A DNA stretch of 64,000 bases from positions 2,232,001-2,296,000 of the forward strand of contig NZ_RKHG01000001.1 in NCBI RefSeq assembly GCF_003752415.1, written 5' to 3'. Numbering within the stretch: the stretch's first letter is position 1; every line of letters begins with the position of its first letter. The notes under the pieces were generated by a model. The model worked only from the letters and a program-made list of their open reading frames with translations. It made no database searches and was not told the origin of the DNA. The position numbers and the translations under genes were made by a program. The DNA is from Luteococcus japonicus (GTDB lineage Bacteria > Actinomycetota > Actinomycetes > Propionibacteriales > Propionibacteriaceae). Positions 49,634-58,144 of the stretch are shown piece by piece.

Positions 49634-51208
49634 TCAGCGGCGGCCGCGACGGCCCGCACTGCTGGAGAATGCGGCGACACCACCGTTGGAGCCGGCAGAA
49701 CTGGCGCCCGCGGAGGCCCCGCGACGGGGGGTGCCGGAACGACGTCCCTCGGTGCGGCCGGCCTCGGCGGGGCGGGCCTGGCCGCCACGACGGGACTCGG
49801 GGCGGTCGGCGGAATCGCCACCACGCCCGCGGCCACCACGACGCGAACCGCTGGATTCCTGGGCGTCGCCGCCCTGCCCACGGCCTGCGCCACCGCGCCC
49901 GCGGCCACCATTGCCCCCACGACTGCGGCCACCGCCGGCGTTGCCGCCAGCGCCGTTGCCGGCAGCCTGCTGCTCGGTCTTCTGCGGGTAGGCGGCCTTC
50001 TCGGCATCGGCGGGTGACAGGAAGGTGCGCTCGCCGGGGGCCAGCTCGTCGAGCGTGGCGCGGTCGCCATTGCTGACGGTGGGGCGGATCTTGGCGGCCC
50101 GCATCAGGCCACGGACCTCGCCGCGCTGGTCGGGCGTCACCATGGTGACGACGGTTCCGGCCTTGCCGGCGCGGGCGGTACGGCCCGAGCGGTGCAGGTA
50201 GGCCTTGTGCTCGGTGGGCGGATCCGCGTGCACCACCAGTTCGACGTCGTCGACGTGGATGCCACGGGCGGCGATGTCGGTGGCGACGAGGGTGTCGACG
50301 CGGCCTGAGTGGAAGGCCTCCATGTTGCGGGTGCGGGCATTCTGCGCGAGGTTTCCGTGCAGGTCGACCGCGGGGATGCCGCGTGCCAGCAGCTGCTTGG
50401 CGAGCTTCTTGGCGCCGTGCTTGGTGCGGGTGAACAGGATGGTCTTGCCCGGCGCCGCGGCCAGGTCGGCGAGGATGCCGGCCTTGTCGTACTTGTGGAC
50501 CTCCAGCACGTGGTGGTCCATGGTGCCGACGGGGCTCTCGGCGGAATCGGCCTCGTGGGTGACGGGCTGGTGCAGGTAGCGCTTGACCAGCACGTCGATG
50601 CCATTGTCCAGGGTCGCGCTGAAGAGCATCTTCTGCGCATTGCCGGGCACCTTGTCCAGGATGCGCTTGACCATGGGGAGGAAGCCCATGTCGGCCATGT
50701 GGTCGGCCTCGTCGAGGATGCAGATCTCCACGGCGGACAGGTCGACGGCGCCCTGGCCCATCAGGTCGAGCAGGCGGCCGGGGCAGGCGATCAGCACGTC
50801 GACGCCCTTCGCGAGGGTGCGGACCTGCGGGTTCTGGCCTACTCCACCGAAGATGGTGAGGCTGCTCAGGGCGCTGGTCTTCTCCAGGGGGAGGAGGGAT
50901 TCCTCGATCTGGGTGGCCAGCTCACGGGTGGGGGCCAGGATCAGGGCCCGGGGCTTCTTGGCCATCCGACGAGAGGAGGAGGCCTCCAGCCGGGCGACGC
51001 AGGGCAGCAGGAAGGCGAAGGTCTTGCCCGAACCGGTGCGGCCGCGGCCGAGCACGTCGCGGCCGGCGAGGCTGTCGGGCAGTGTTGCGAGCTGGATCGG
51101 GGTGGGGCTGGTGATGCCCCGCGCCTCGAGGGCAGTGGCCAGGTGTCCGGGAACGCCGAGTTCGACGAAGCCGCGGGCAGACGTGGGCACAGAGGTGTTG
51201 TCAGTCAA
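49634..51208 (-). CDS. DEAD-box ATP-dependent RNA helicase with RGG-rich tail
   Basis: RNA helicase of 524 aa. Motifs: ALEARGITSPTPIQLATLPD (Q), GRGRTGSGKTFAFLLP (I), APTRELATQIE (Ia), CPGRLLDLMG (Ib), ICILDEADHMADMGF (II), MLFSATLD (III), VATDIAARGIHVDDVELVVH (V) and YLHRSGRTARAGKAG (VI). Residues 430-524 are a low-complexity Gly/Arg/Ser tail with RGG-type repeats (GGRSRGGNGGRGRGGAGRGQ), typical of RhlE/CsdA-type helicases that bind structured RNA in ribosome assembly, cold or mRNA decay. Starts at TTG 51208. Confidence 0.93.
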   Translation of the reverse strand: MTDNTSVPTSARGFVELGVPGHLATALEARGITSPTPIQLATLPDSLAGRDVLGRGRTGSGKTFAFLLPCVARLEASSSRRMAKKPRALILAPTRELATQIEESLLPLEKTSALSSLTIFGGVGQNPQVRTLAKGVDVLIACPGRLLDLMGQGAVDLSAVEICILDEADHMADMGFLPMVKRILDKVPGNAQKMLFSATLDNGIDVLVKRYLHQPVTHEADSAESPVGTMDHHVLEVHKYDKAGILADLAAAPGKTILFTRTKHGAKKLAKQLLARGIPAVDLHGNLAQNARTRNMEAFHSGRVDTLVATDIAARGIHVDDVELVVHADPPTEHKAYLHRSGRTARAGKAGTVVTMVTPDQRGEVRGLMRAAKIRPTVSNGDRATLDELAPGERTFLSPADAEKAAYPQKTEQQAAGNGAGGNAGGGRSRGGNGGRGRGGAGRGQGGDAQESSGSRRGGRGRGGDSADRPESRRGGQARPAEAGRTEGRRSGTPRRGASAGASSAGSNGGVAAFSSSAGRRGRR

Positions 51209-51249
51209 GAGATACCAATCAAATCGGTGTCTTGCACGGCGCGCTCAGC

Positions 51250-51350
51250 TTGGTCCGCCCAGGTGGGGCGGTGCGGCGCGGCCAGCGGAGCACTTCCAGG
51301 AAGTGTGGGCTCCGATCACCGAGGGTCCGCGGCAAGACTGGGCGGACCAA
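51250..51350. repeat. Long imperfect hairpin element (B)
   Basis: 13-bp perfect ends TTGGTCCGCCCAG / CTGGGCGGACCAA enclose a nested hairpin CGGAG-CACTTCC-A-GGAAGTG-TGGG-CTCCG. It lies in the 449-bp helicase-catalase spacer, architecturally like elements A and C but different in sequence. Confidence 0.7.
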
Positions 51351-51412
51351 CCTGCCCAGACTAGCTCATGGATGAGGTCTTCCCCGCATCGCGCTTTGCC
51401 AAACTCACAGGA

Positions 51413-51476
51413 GGCGCTCGGCTTCCTTCGATCCGCGTGTGTTGCAACACGAGCGGATCGAAGGAAGCCGCGCGCC
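51413..51476. repeat. TTGCAA-core hairpin upstream of the catalase gene
   Basis: GGCGCTCGGCTTCCTTCGA / TCGAAGGAAGCCGCGCGCC arms around the core TCCGCGTGTGTTGCAACACG and AGCGGAT. The central 30 nt is shared almost exactly with 53796-53859, whereas the outer arms differ but remain paired. Confidence 0.8.
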
Positions 51477-51657
51477 TTGGGGGCGGCGGCCCATGAGTGG
51501 CCCGGCGGGAGCAAGCCCGCATGGATGGTCCGCTTCAGCCCATGACGAACACCGCTCCATTGCCCCCGTCGGGGTGTGGCCCGGGTGGGATCTGCCTTGT
51601 CACAGTGATTTCGAATGTCTCGGCGCTTCGGCGTCGACAACCGGAGGAGGAATTGCA

Positions 51658-53772
51658 TTGGCCAGCAAGAGGGACCCCAAGTACCCCACACAGCCCGCCC
51701 CCACCAATGAGGTCCTGCCCAAGGACCCGATCGCGCCCGGCGGTGAGCGTCACCAGCAGGCGAAGGGCCGCGACGACGGCCTGACCACCAGCCAGGGTGG
51801 GCCGGTGGCCACCAACCAGAACCTGGCCACTGCCGGCAAGCGCGGCCCCGCACTGCTGCAGGACCACGTCTTCCGCGACAAGATCTTCCACTTCGACCAT
51901 GAGCGCATCCCGGAGCGCGTGGTGCACGCCCGCGGCAGCGGCGCCCACGGCGTCTTCGAGACCTATGAGAGCCTCGAGGACATCACCTGCGCCGACATCT
52001 TCGCCCGCGCGGGGGAGAAGACCGAGGTCTTCGTCCGCTTCTCCACCGTCGCCGGGAACAAGGGCTCCTTCGACCTGGCCCGCGACGTGCGCGGCTTCGC
52101 GGTGAAGTTCTACACCCAGGAGGGCAACTGGGACCTGGTGGGCAACAACATCCCCGTCTTCTTCATCCAGGACGCCTTCAAGTTCCCGGATCTGGTGCAC
52201 GCCGTCAAGGAGGCCCCCGACCGGGGCTTCCCGCAGGCGCAGAGCGCGCACGACAACTTCTGGGACTTCGTCAGCCTGATGCCGGAGAGCACCCACATGC
52301 TGTTGTGGGCCATGAGCGACCGCGGGATCCCGCGCTCCTTCCGCTTCATGGAGGGCTTCGGCGTCCACTCCTACAAGTTCGTCAATGCCAAGGGCGAGGC
52401 GCGTTTCGTGAAGTTCCACTGGAAGCCGCTGCAGGGCCTGCAGTCGGTGACCTGGCCGGAGGCGCTGAGCATCAACGGTGCAGACCCGGACTTCCACCGT
52501 CGTGACCTGTGGGACTCGATCCAGGCCGGGGACTTTCCGGAGTGGGAGCTGGGCGTGCAGGTCTTCGACGATGAGTTCGCCGACTCCTTCGACTTCGACG
52601 TGCTGGACCCGACCAAGCTGATCCCAGAGGAGCTGGTGCCCGTCCGCCCCATCGGCAAGATGACGCTCAACCGCACGGTCGCCAGCCACTTCGACGAGAC
52701 CGAGCAGGTGGCCTTCATGACGCAGAACATCGTGCGCGGCATCGACTTCAGCGACGACCCGCTGCTGCAGGGCCGCAACTTCAGCTACCTGGACACGCAG
52801 CTCAAGCGCTTGGGCTCCACCAACTTCACCCAGCTGCCGGTGAACTCGCCGCGCTGCCCGGTGGCCAACTTCCACCGCGACGGCCACATGCAGACCGACC
52901 TGCACACCGGCCGCGCCAGCTATGAGCCGAACTCGTGGACCGGCGACGAGCGTGGCCCGCGCGAGAGCGAGGAGCTGGGACTGCGCTTCGAGCAGCAGGA
53001 GGTCAGCGGCGCCAAGCACCAGGCGCGTGCGGAGAGCTTCGCCGACCACTACTCGCAGGCACACCAGTTCTGGATCTCGCAGACCGAGGTGGAGCAGCAG
53101 CACATCGTCGCGGCCTTCACCTTCGAGCTGAGCAAGTGCGAGGTGCCGCAGATCCGCACCCGGATGCTCGGCAACCTGCGCAATGTCGACGAGGCGCTGG
53201 CCCAGCGGGTGGCCGACGGTCTGGGCATGGAGCTCCCCGGGGCCTCCAAGCCGGCCGTGGCGCCGCGCAAGGGCCTGCCCGCCTCGGATGCCCTCAGCAT
53301 CCTGAAGAACGGGCCGAAGGACTTCAAGGGCCGAAAGCTGGGCCTGGTGGTGGGCGAGAAGACCGATGCCGATGCGCTGAAGGCCCTGGTGGATGCGGTC
53401 ATCGGTGCCGGTGGCATGGTGGACGTGATCACCCCGACGGTCGGGGGTGCCAAGCTCTCCGACGGCTCGCAGCAGCCCGGCGCCCAGTTCATCAAGGGCA
53501 CCAAGGCGGCGCTCTACGACGCCGTCGCCCTGCTGGTCACCGAGCAGGCTGCCGAGGAACTGGCCGACCTCCCGGAGGCGCGCGACTTCGTCACCGAGGC
53601 GCACGTGAACTGCAAGTTCGTCGGGTGGAACCCCGAGGCCAAGCCGCTGGCGGTGGCGTCGGGCGTCGCACCGGACAAGGGCTGGGTGGACCTGGCTGAC
53701 GCGAAGGCCGCGGTGAAGGCCTTCGGCAAGCTTCGCTTCTGGGAGCGTGACGTCACCGCTCCCGCGAAGTAG
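51658..53772 (+). CDS. katE: Large-subunit (clade II) monofunctional catalase
   Basis: Cytosolic haem catalase that dismutates hydrogen peroxide. Length 704 aa from TTG 51658, which follows GGAGGAGG; the open frame upstream to 51439 passes through a hairpin and is not coding. The catalytic His is in [18 protein letters not shown] (about 82), the Asn in [20 protein letters not shown] and [20 protein letters not shown] (about 160), and the proximal haem Tyr in [20 protein letters not shown] (about 374). The extra C-terminal flavodoxin-like domain ([40 protein letters not shown]) is characteristic of HPII/KatE. It is flanked on both sides by related TTGCAA-core hairpins. Confidence 0.94.
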   Translation: MASKRDPKYPTQPAPTNEVLPKDPIAPGGERHQQAKGRDDGLTTSQGGPVATNQNLATAGKRGPALLQDHVFRDKIFHFDHERIPERVVHARGSGAHGVFETYESLEDITCADIFARAGEKTEVFVRFSTVAGNKGSFDLARDVRGFAVKFYTQEGNWDLVGNNIPVFFIQDAFKFPDLVHAVKEAPDRGFPQAQSAHDNFWDFVSLMPESTHMLLWAMSDRGIPRSFRFMEGFGVHSYKFVNAKGEARFVKFHWKPLQGLQSVTWPEALSINGADPDFHRRDLWDSIQAGDFPEWELGVQVFDDEFADSFDFDVLDPTKLIPEELVPVRPIGKMTLNRTVASHFDETEQVAFMTQNIVRGIDFSDDPLLQGRNFSYLDTQLKRLGSTNFTQLPVNSPRCPVANFHRDGHMQTDLHTGRASYEPNSWTGDERGPRESEELGLRFEQQEVSGAKHQARAESFADHYSQAHQFWISQTEVEQQHIVAAFTFELSKCEVPQIRTRMLGNLRNVDEALAQRVADGLGMELPGASKPAVAPRKGLPASDALSILKNGPKDFKGRKLGLVVGEKTDADALKALVDAVIGAGGMVDVITPTVGGAKLSDGSQQPGAQFIKGTKAALYDAVALLVTEQAAEELADLPEARDFVTEAHVNCKFVGWNPEAKPLAVASGVAPDKGWVDLADAKAAVKAFGKLRFWERDVTAPAK

Positions 53773-53795
53773 CGGGAGAACCGGGGAGACCGAAG

Positions 53796-53859
53796 GACGC
53801 TCGGGTTCCCGCGGTCCGCGTGTGTTGCAACACGAGCGGATCGTGGGAACCCGAGCGTC
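53796..53859. repeat. TTGCAA-core hairpin downstream of the catalase gene
   Basis: GACGCTCGGGTTCCC / GGGAACCCGAGCGTC arms around TCCGCGTGTGTTGCAACACG. It starts 23 bp after the katE stop, so it can act as its terminator. Same core as 51413-51476 with different, still complementary arms. Confidence 0.8.
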
Positions 53860-53873
53860 TGTGTGTCCGGGGT

Positions 53874-53937
53874 CAGGTGAACTGGCCTCTCAGGTGAACT
53901 GGCGTCCCAGGTGAACTGGCCTCTCAGTTGAACTGCC
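53874..53937. repeat. 17-bp tandem repeat over the dioxygenase stop codon
   Basis: Three full units of CAGGTGAACTGGC[C/G]TC[T/C] plus a diverged fourth (CAGTTGAACTGCC) that is the gene's own 3' end (codons for W-Q-F-N and the TGA at 53924). Units 1-3 lie beyond the stop. Confidence 0.85.
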
Positions 53938-54721
53938 ACGAGCGCTTGCTCAGGCCGTACCAGAAGCCGTCGACGGCGGTCTGGCTGTTGGTGAGTTCCC
54001 CGGTGGCGTCGGCGGCGCCGAGTGCGACGTAGAGCGGGGCCCAGTGCTCGGTGCGGGGGTGGGCGATCTTCGCGCCGGGTGCCCGGTTCTCGAAGTCCAG
54101 GATCGCGTCGATTTCGCCCGTGGCCACGGCCTCGGCGGCCCAGTGGTCGAATTCGGCGCTCGCGGTGGGCGGCGTCGCGTCGGCGGGGGCTGACGGGTTG
54201 AACCACTGCAGGTTGTGCGTGGTGAAGCCGGAGCCGACGATCATCGTGCCCTGGTCACGCAGTTCGCCGAGCTTTCGGCCCATCTCGAAGAGCTGGCGTG
54301 CGTCCAGGGTGGGCAGGCTCATCTGCAGCACCGGGACGTCGGCCTCGGGGAAGAGCTCGACCAGCGGGACGTAGGCGCCATGGTCCAGCCCGCGATGGGG
54401 GTCGTGCTGGATGGGGTTGTCCGGCGTGGCGATCAGCTTGGCGACGTCCATCGCGAGGTCCGGTGCCAAGGGTGAGTCGTACTCGACGGTGTAGTAGTGC
54501 TGCGGAAAGCCCCAGAAGTCGTACACCAGTGGGTTCTTCTTCTCGAATCCGCTGACGGTGGTGGGGGCCTGCTCCCAGTGGGCGGAGATCATCAGGATGT
54601 TCTTCGGCCGGGTGAAGTCCTTGGACCACTCGTGCAGCTGGTCCGTCCAGGTGGCGTCATCGGCCAGCGGCGGGGCGCCGTGGCTGAGGAAGAGGATGGG
54701 CTGGCGGGTTTCGGTGGTCAT
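53924..54721 (-). CDS. 4,5-DOPA-dioxygenase-like extradiol dioxygenase (YgiD/DODA family)
   Basis: Protein of 265 aa of the LigB-type class III extradiol dioxygenase family. The metal ligands are evident: His in LFLSHGAPPLADD (about 14), His in ISAHWEQAPTT (about 47), His in HRGLDHGAYVPLVELFPEAD (about 116) and His in KIAHPRTEHWAPLYVALGAA (about 225). The bacterial proteins bind Zn or Fe and cleave catechol-type rings in vitro; the physiological substrate is unknown. ATG at 54721, 27 bp after the GntR gene on the same strand, suggesting one transcript. Confidence 0.88.
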   Translation of the reverse strand: MTTETRQPILFLSHGAPPLADDATWTDQLHEWSKDFTRPKNILMISAHWEQAPTTVSGFEKKNPLVYDFWGFPQHYYTVEYDSPLAPDLAMDVAKLIATPDNPIQHDPHRGLDHGAYVPLVELFPEADVPVLQMSLPTLDARQLFEMGRKLGELRDQGTMIVGSGFTTHNLQWFNPSAPADATPPTASAEFDHWAAEAVATGEIDAILDFENRAPGAKIAHPRTEHWAPLYVALGAADATGELTNSQTAVDGFWYGLSKRSWQFN

Positions 54722-54748
54722 GCCCCCTCAATTAAGTTGAATGATAAA

Positions 54749-55495
54749 TTATTCCCCGGTGGGATCGGTCAGGGGAAGAATCGCGTAGGCATTGCGGATG
54801 TGGGCCTCGACGCAGTCTGCCGCCGCGGGGGCGTCGCCCGCTTGGATCGCCTCGGCAATGGCCTGGTGCTCCGCGCAGAGCTGGGAGCGGAAGCCCATCC
54901 AGTCGTCCAGGGAGCGTTCGGCGCGCATGATCGGGCCACGCAGACTCTCCCGGACGGCCTGCGTCAGGTCTCCGACCAGGGTGTTGTTGCCGGCGCGGGC
55001 GATGGCGATGTGGAAACGCGAGTCGAGGCTGTTGAACTCGTCGAGGTTCTGCGTCTGCTCCATCGCCTCCAGGAGTGACTCCATCTCGTCGAGCTGCGGG
55101 CCGTCGGCGTCGGGGGAGGCCGCCAGTTGGGCGCTGCTGCGCTCCAGGGCGATGCGGGCCACCACCACCTCGTCGAGCGGGAACTGGCTGAGCGCCACCT
55201 GCAGGCGCAGCAGTCGCCCAAGGGCCTGGCTGCGGTCGCTGATCACGTGGGTTCCGGACCGGGCTCCGCTGCCCACGCGGCTGGCCAGCACGCCCTGGGC
55301 CTCCAGGGTGCGGATCGCCTCGCGGACCGCCGGGCGGCTGACCGACAGCTGCAGGGCGAGGTCTCGCTCGGCGGGCAGGCGGTCGCCGACGCTCAGGTGA
55401 CCATCGAGGATCTGGCTCTCGATGTGTTGCAGGACGGTCTCGAAGGCCCGCTGCGTGGCGGGTTCCGTCATGGGGGCCGGCTCGGACGTGCTCAT
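54749..55495 (-). CDS. lldR: GntR-family regulator (FadR/LldR type), probable lactate regulator
   Basis: Repressor of 248 aa. The N-terminal winged helix is GHLSVGDRLPAERDLALQLS and VSRPAVREAIRTLEAQGVLA; the C-terminal FCD domain binds a small carboxylate (RIALERSSAQLA, LDSRFHIAIARAGNNTLVGD, AEHQAIAEAIQAGDAPAAAD with metal-binding His/Asp positions). The start ATG 55495 is supported by GGGA upstream; the longer open frame to 55669 overlaps the operators. It is divergent from lctP-lutABC, whose control region has two sites of LldR type. The lldR symbol is by context. Confidence 0.8.
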   Translation of the reverse strand: MSTSEPAPMTEPATQRAFETVLQHIESQILDGHLSVGDRLPAERDLALQLSVSRPAVREAIRTLEAQGVLASRVGSGARSGTHVISDRSQALGRLLRLQVALSQFPLDEVVVARIALERSSAQLAASPDADGPQLDEMESLLEAMEQTQNLDEFNSLDSRFHIAIARAGNNTLVGDLTQAVRESLRGPIMRAERSLDDWMGFRSQLCAEHQAIAEAIQAGDAPAAADCVEAHIRNAYAILPLTDPTGE

Positions 55496-55616
55496 GGGTC
55501 CCAGTCTCCCACCTCGCCCTCCCTGGGTGACTGTGGGCGTACTGAATCCAGCGGGGTCAATTCCGTGCAGGAAAAGTGCCGAAATATTCCCTTCCCGAGG
55601 CGGGTGTGGGCCCTTA

Positions 55617-55627
55617 TGGTAGGACCA
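55617..55627. promoter_or_regulatory. LldR-type operator 1
   Basis: TGGTAGGACCA fits the TNGTNNNACNA consensus described for corynebacterial LldR at every fixed position. It is 40 bp before the lctP ATG. Confidence 0.65.
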
Positions 55628-55629
55628 AA

Positions 55630-55640
55630 AGGTAAGACCA
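55630..55640. promoter_or_regulatory. LldR-type operator 2
   Basis: AGGTAAGACCA, 13 bp (about one helical turn) from site 1, fits TNGTNNNACNA except for the first base. Confidence 0.5.
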
Positions 55641-55667
55641 ATAACCCTCGGACAACGGAGTCCCTCC

Positions 55668-57323
55668 ATGAACCCATTTCGCCCCGAGCTCTACCCGCTG
55701 GGCAGCATCTGGCTGTCGGTGCTCGTCGCACTGCTGCCGCTCCTGGTGATCTTCCTCGGTCTCGGCGTGCTCAAGTGGAAGGCCCACGTGGCCGGCCTCG
55801 CAGCCGTCGCCACCGCGCTGGCCACCGCCGCGCTCGGCTTCAAGATGCCCGTCGGACTGGCCGCTCTCAGCGCCACCGAGGGCTTCGTCTTCGGCCTCTT
55901 CCCCATCGTCTGGATCGTCCTGATGGCCATCTGGTTCTACCAGATCACCGTCGTCAGCGGCCGTTTCGAGGACCTGCGCGCCACCTTCAACCTGATCAGT
56001 GACGACCCCCGCGTCACCGCACTGCTGGTGGCCTTCTGCTTCGGTGGCCTGCTGGAGGCGCTGGCCGGCTTCGGCGCCCCCGTCGCCATCACCGGCGTGA
56101 TGCTGCTCGCCGTCGGCTTCCCCAAGATCAAGGCCGCCATCGCCGTCATGGTCGCCAACACCGCCCCCGTCGCCTTCGGCGCCGTCGCCATCCCGATCAT
56201 CACGGCCGGCAAGGTCTCCGGCATCCCCTACGAGGAGATCGGCGCCATCGCCGGCCGACAGACCGCCGTCCTCGCCCTGGTCGTGCCCTTCGTGCTGCTG
56301 TGGATCGTCGACGGAGTCAAGGGCCTCAAGCAGGTCTGGCCCGCGGCCCTGGCCATCGGCGGCGCCTTCGCAGCCGGCAAGTGGATCACCTCCAACTACA
56401 TCTCCGTCGAACTCACCGACGTGATCGCCTCCCTGGTCGGCATGGCCGCCGGTGTCATCCTGATGCGCTTCTGGAAGCCCAAGGGCACCGCAGAGGCCCA
56501 GGAGCGGCTGGCCGCCGAGAGCGCGGCAGAGGGTGGCAACATCGTGCTGGACCGCAGCGTCGACGACCACATCTCCGGCAACCGGATCGCCATGGCGCTG
56601 CTGCCCTACATCCTGGTGGTGGCGGTCTTCTCCATCGCCAACCTCGTCGCCCCGCTCAAGCGGGCCCTGACCAGCACCGACGTCGTCGTGAACTGGCCCG
56701 GTCTGCACGGCCACGTGCTCAATGGCGCCGGCAAGGTACACAGCTCGACGGTCTACACCTTCCAGTGGCTCTCCGGCGCCGGCACCCTGCTGCTGCTGGT
56801 CGGCATCCTGACCGCCATCATCTACAAGGTCTCCTTCGCCGACGCGCTCAAGGAGTTCACCAGCACCGCGTACAAGCTGCGCTTCACCGTGCTGACCATC
56901 GGCTCGGTCGTCGCCCTGGCCTATGTGATGAACCTGTCCGGCCAGACCACCACCATCGGCACCTGGATTGCCGGCGCGGGCTCTGCCTTCGCCTTCCTCT
57001 CCCCGGTGCTCGGCTGGATCGGCGTCGCGGTCACCGGCTCGGACACATCCGCCAATGCCCTGTTCTGCGGCCTGCAGGCCACCGTCGGTCACGAGACCGG
57101 CCTCAACCCGACCCTGCTGGCCACGGCCAACACCACCGGCGGCGTCGCCGGCAAGCTGGTCAGCCCGCAGAACATCGCCATCGTCGCCACAGCCGTCGGA
57201 CTGGTGGGCAAGGAGTCGCTGATCCTGCGAAAGACCATCGGCTACTCCCTGGGCCTGCTCGCCCTGATCTGCCTGATGGTGGGCCTGCAGTCCACCCCGA
57301 TCCTGTCCTGGATGCTCCCGTGA
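55668..57323 (+). CDS. lctP: L-lactate permease
   Basis: Lactate:H+ symporter of the LctP family, 551 aa, with twelve or more helices. Family segments: IWLSVLVALLPLLVIFLGLG at the start, GFVFGLFPIVWIVLMAIWFY, GGLLEALAGFGAPVAITGVM, VMVANTAPVAFGAVAIPIIT, GVAVTGSDTSANALFCGLQA and GGVAGKLVSPQNIAIVATAV. ATG at 55668 with GGAG upstream. First gene of the lactate operon, 41 bp before lutA, under two LldR-type sites. Confidence 0.95.
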   Translation: MNPFRPELYPLGSIWLSVLVALLPLLVIFLGLGVLKWKAHVAGLAAVATALATAALGFKMPVGLAALSATEGFVFGLFPIVWIVLMAIWFYQITVVSGRFEDLRATFNLISDDPRVTALLVAFCFGGLLEALAGFGAPVAITGVMLLAVGFPKIKAAIAVMVANTAPVAFGAVAIPIITAGKVSGIPYEEIGAIAGRQTAVLALVVPFVLLWIVDGVKGLKQVWPAALAIGGAFAAGKWITSNYISVELTDVIASLVGMAAGVILMRFWKPKGTAEAQERLAAESAAEGGNIVLDRSVDDHISGNRIAMALLPYILVVAVFSIANLVAPLKRALTSTDVVVNWPGLHGHVLNGAGKVHSSTVYTFQWLSGAGTLLLLVGILTAIIYKVSFADALKEFTSTAYKLRFTVLTIGSVVALAYVMNLSGQTTTIGTWIAGAGSAFAFLSPVLGWIGVAVTGSDTSANALFCGLQATVGHETGLNPTLLATANTTGGVAGKLVSPQNIAIVATAVGLVGKESLILRKTIGYSLGLLALICLMVGLQSTPILSWMLP

Positions 57324-57364
57324 GCACCCCCGTCCCCTCCGCCACCCATCACAAGGAGCTCCGC

Positions 57365-58144
57365 ATGAGTCCCACCCTCCCCGGACAGGGCAAGCGCGTC
57401 GCCCTGTTCGCCACCTGCATCAACGACGCGATGTTCCCCGAGACACCCAAGGCCGTCGTCACCGTGCTGGAGCGGCTGGGCTGCACCGTCGAGTTCCCCA
57501 AGGCCCAGACCTGCTGCGGCCAGATGAGCACCAACTCCGGCTACTTCGACGAGTCGGTCCCGCTGGTGCGCAACTACGTCAAGGCCTTCGAGGGTTACGA
57601 CTACATCATCGCGCCGTCCGGATCCTGCACTGGTGCGGTGCGCGAGCAGCACCCGATGCTCGCCCGTCACGCCAAGGACTCCGGCCTGGTCAAGGCCGCC
57701 GAGGACGCCGCCAGCCGCACCTACGACTTCACCGAACTGCTGGTCGACGTGCTCGGTGTCACCGACGTCGGTGCCTACTTCCCGCACCGTGTCACCTACC
57801 ACCCCACCTGCCACTCGGTGCGCGTCACCAAGGTGGGCGACAAGCCCTACCAGCTGCTCAGCAAGGTCCGTGGACTGCAGCTGGTCGAGCTGCCCGACGC
57901 CGACCGCTGCTGCGGCTTCGGCGGCACCTTCAGCCTGAAGAACCCCGACGTCAGCGTGGCCATGGCCACTGACAAGGCACGCAATGTCGCCAGCACCGGC
58001 GCCGAATACCTGGTGGCCGGCGACAACTCCTGCCTGCTGAACATCTCCGGCGTCCTCAACCGGGGCAATGCGGGCATCAAGCCGATCCACCTGGCCGAGA
58101 TCCTGGCCAGCACCGACGCCAGCCTGACGGGAGCCACACGATGA
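57365..58144 (+). CDS. lutA: L-lactate oxidation complex subunit LutA (Fe-S)
   Basis: 259 aa, two CCG cysteine domains: VALFATCINDAMFPETPKAV with FPKAQTCCGQMSTNSG, and TYHPTCHSVRVTKVGDKPY with DADRCCGFGGTFSLKNPDVS. Such domains bind an Fe-S cluster and move electrons from lactate oxidation to menaquinone. ATG at 57365 with AAGGAG eight bases upstream; an open frame further upstream lies inside lctP and is not real. It overlaps lutB by ATGA. Confidence 0.94.
   Translation: MSPTLPGQGKRVALFATCINDAMFPETPKAVVTVLERLGCTVEFPKAQTCCGQMSTNSGYFDESVPLVRNYVKAFEGYDYIIAPSGSCTGAVREQHPMLARHAKDSGLVKAAEDAASRTYDFTELLVDVLGVTDVGAYFPHRVTYHPTCHSVRVTKVGDKPYQLLSKVRGLQLVELPDADRCCGFGGTFSLKNPDVSVAMATDKARNVASTGAEYLVAGDNSCLLNISGVLNRGNAGIKPIHLAEILASTDASLTGATR

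Noticed and set aside
51439-51657. Upstream extension of the catalase frame
   Set aside because: Runs through the TTGCAA-core hairpin and lacks family similarity; TTG 51658 has a GGAGGAGG site.
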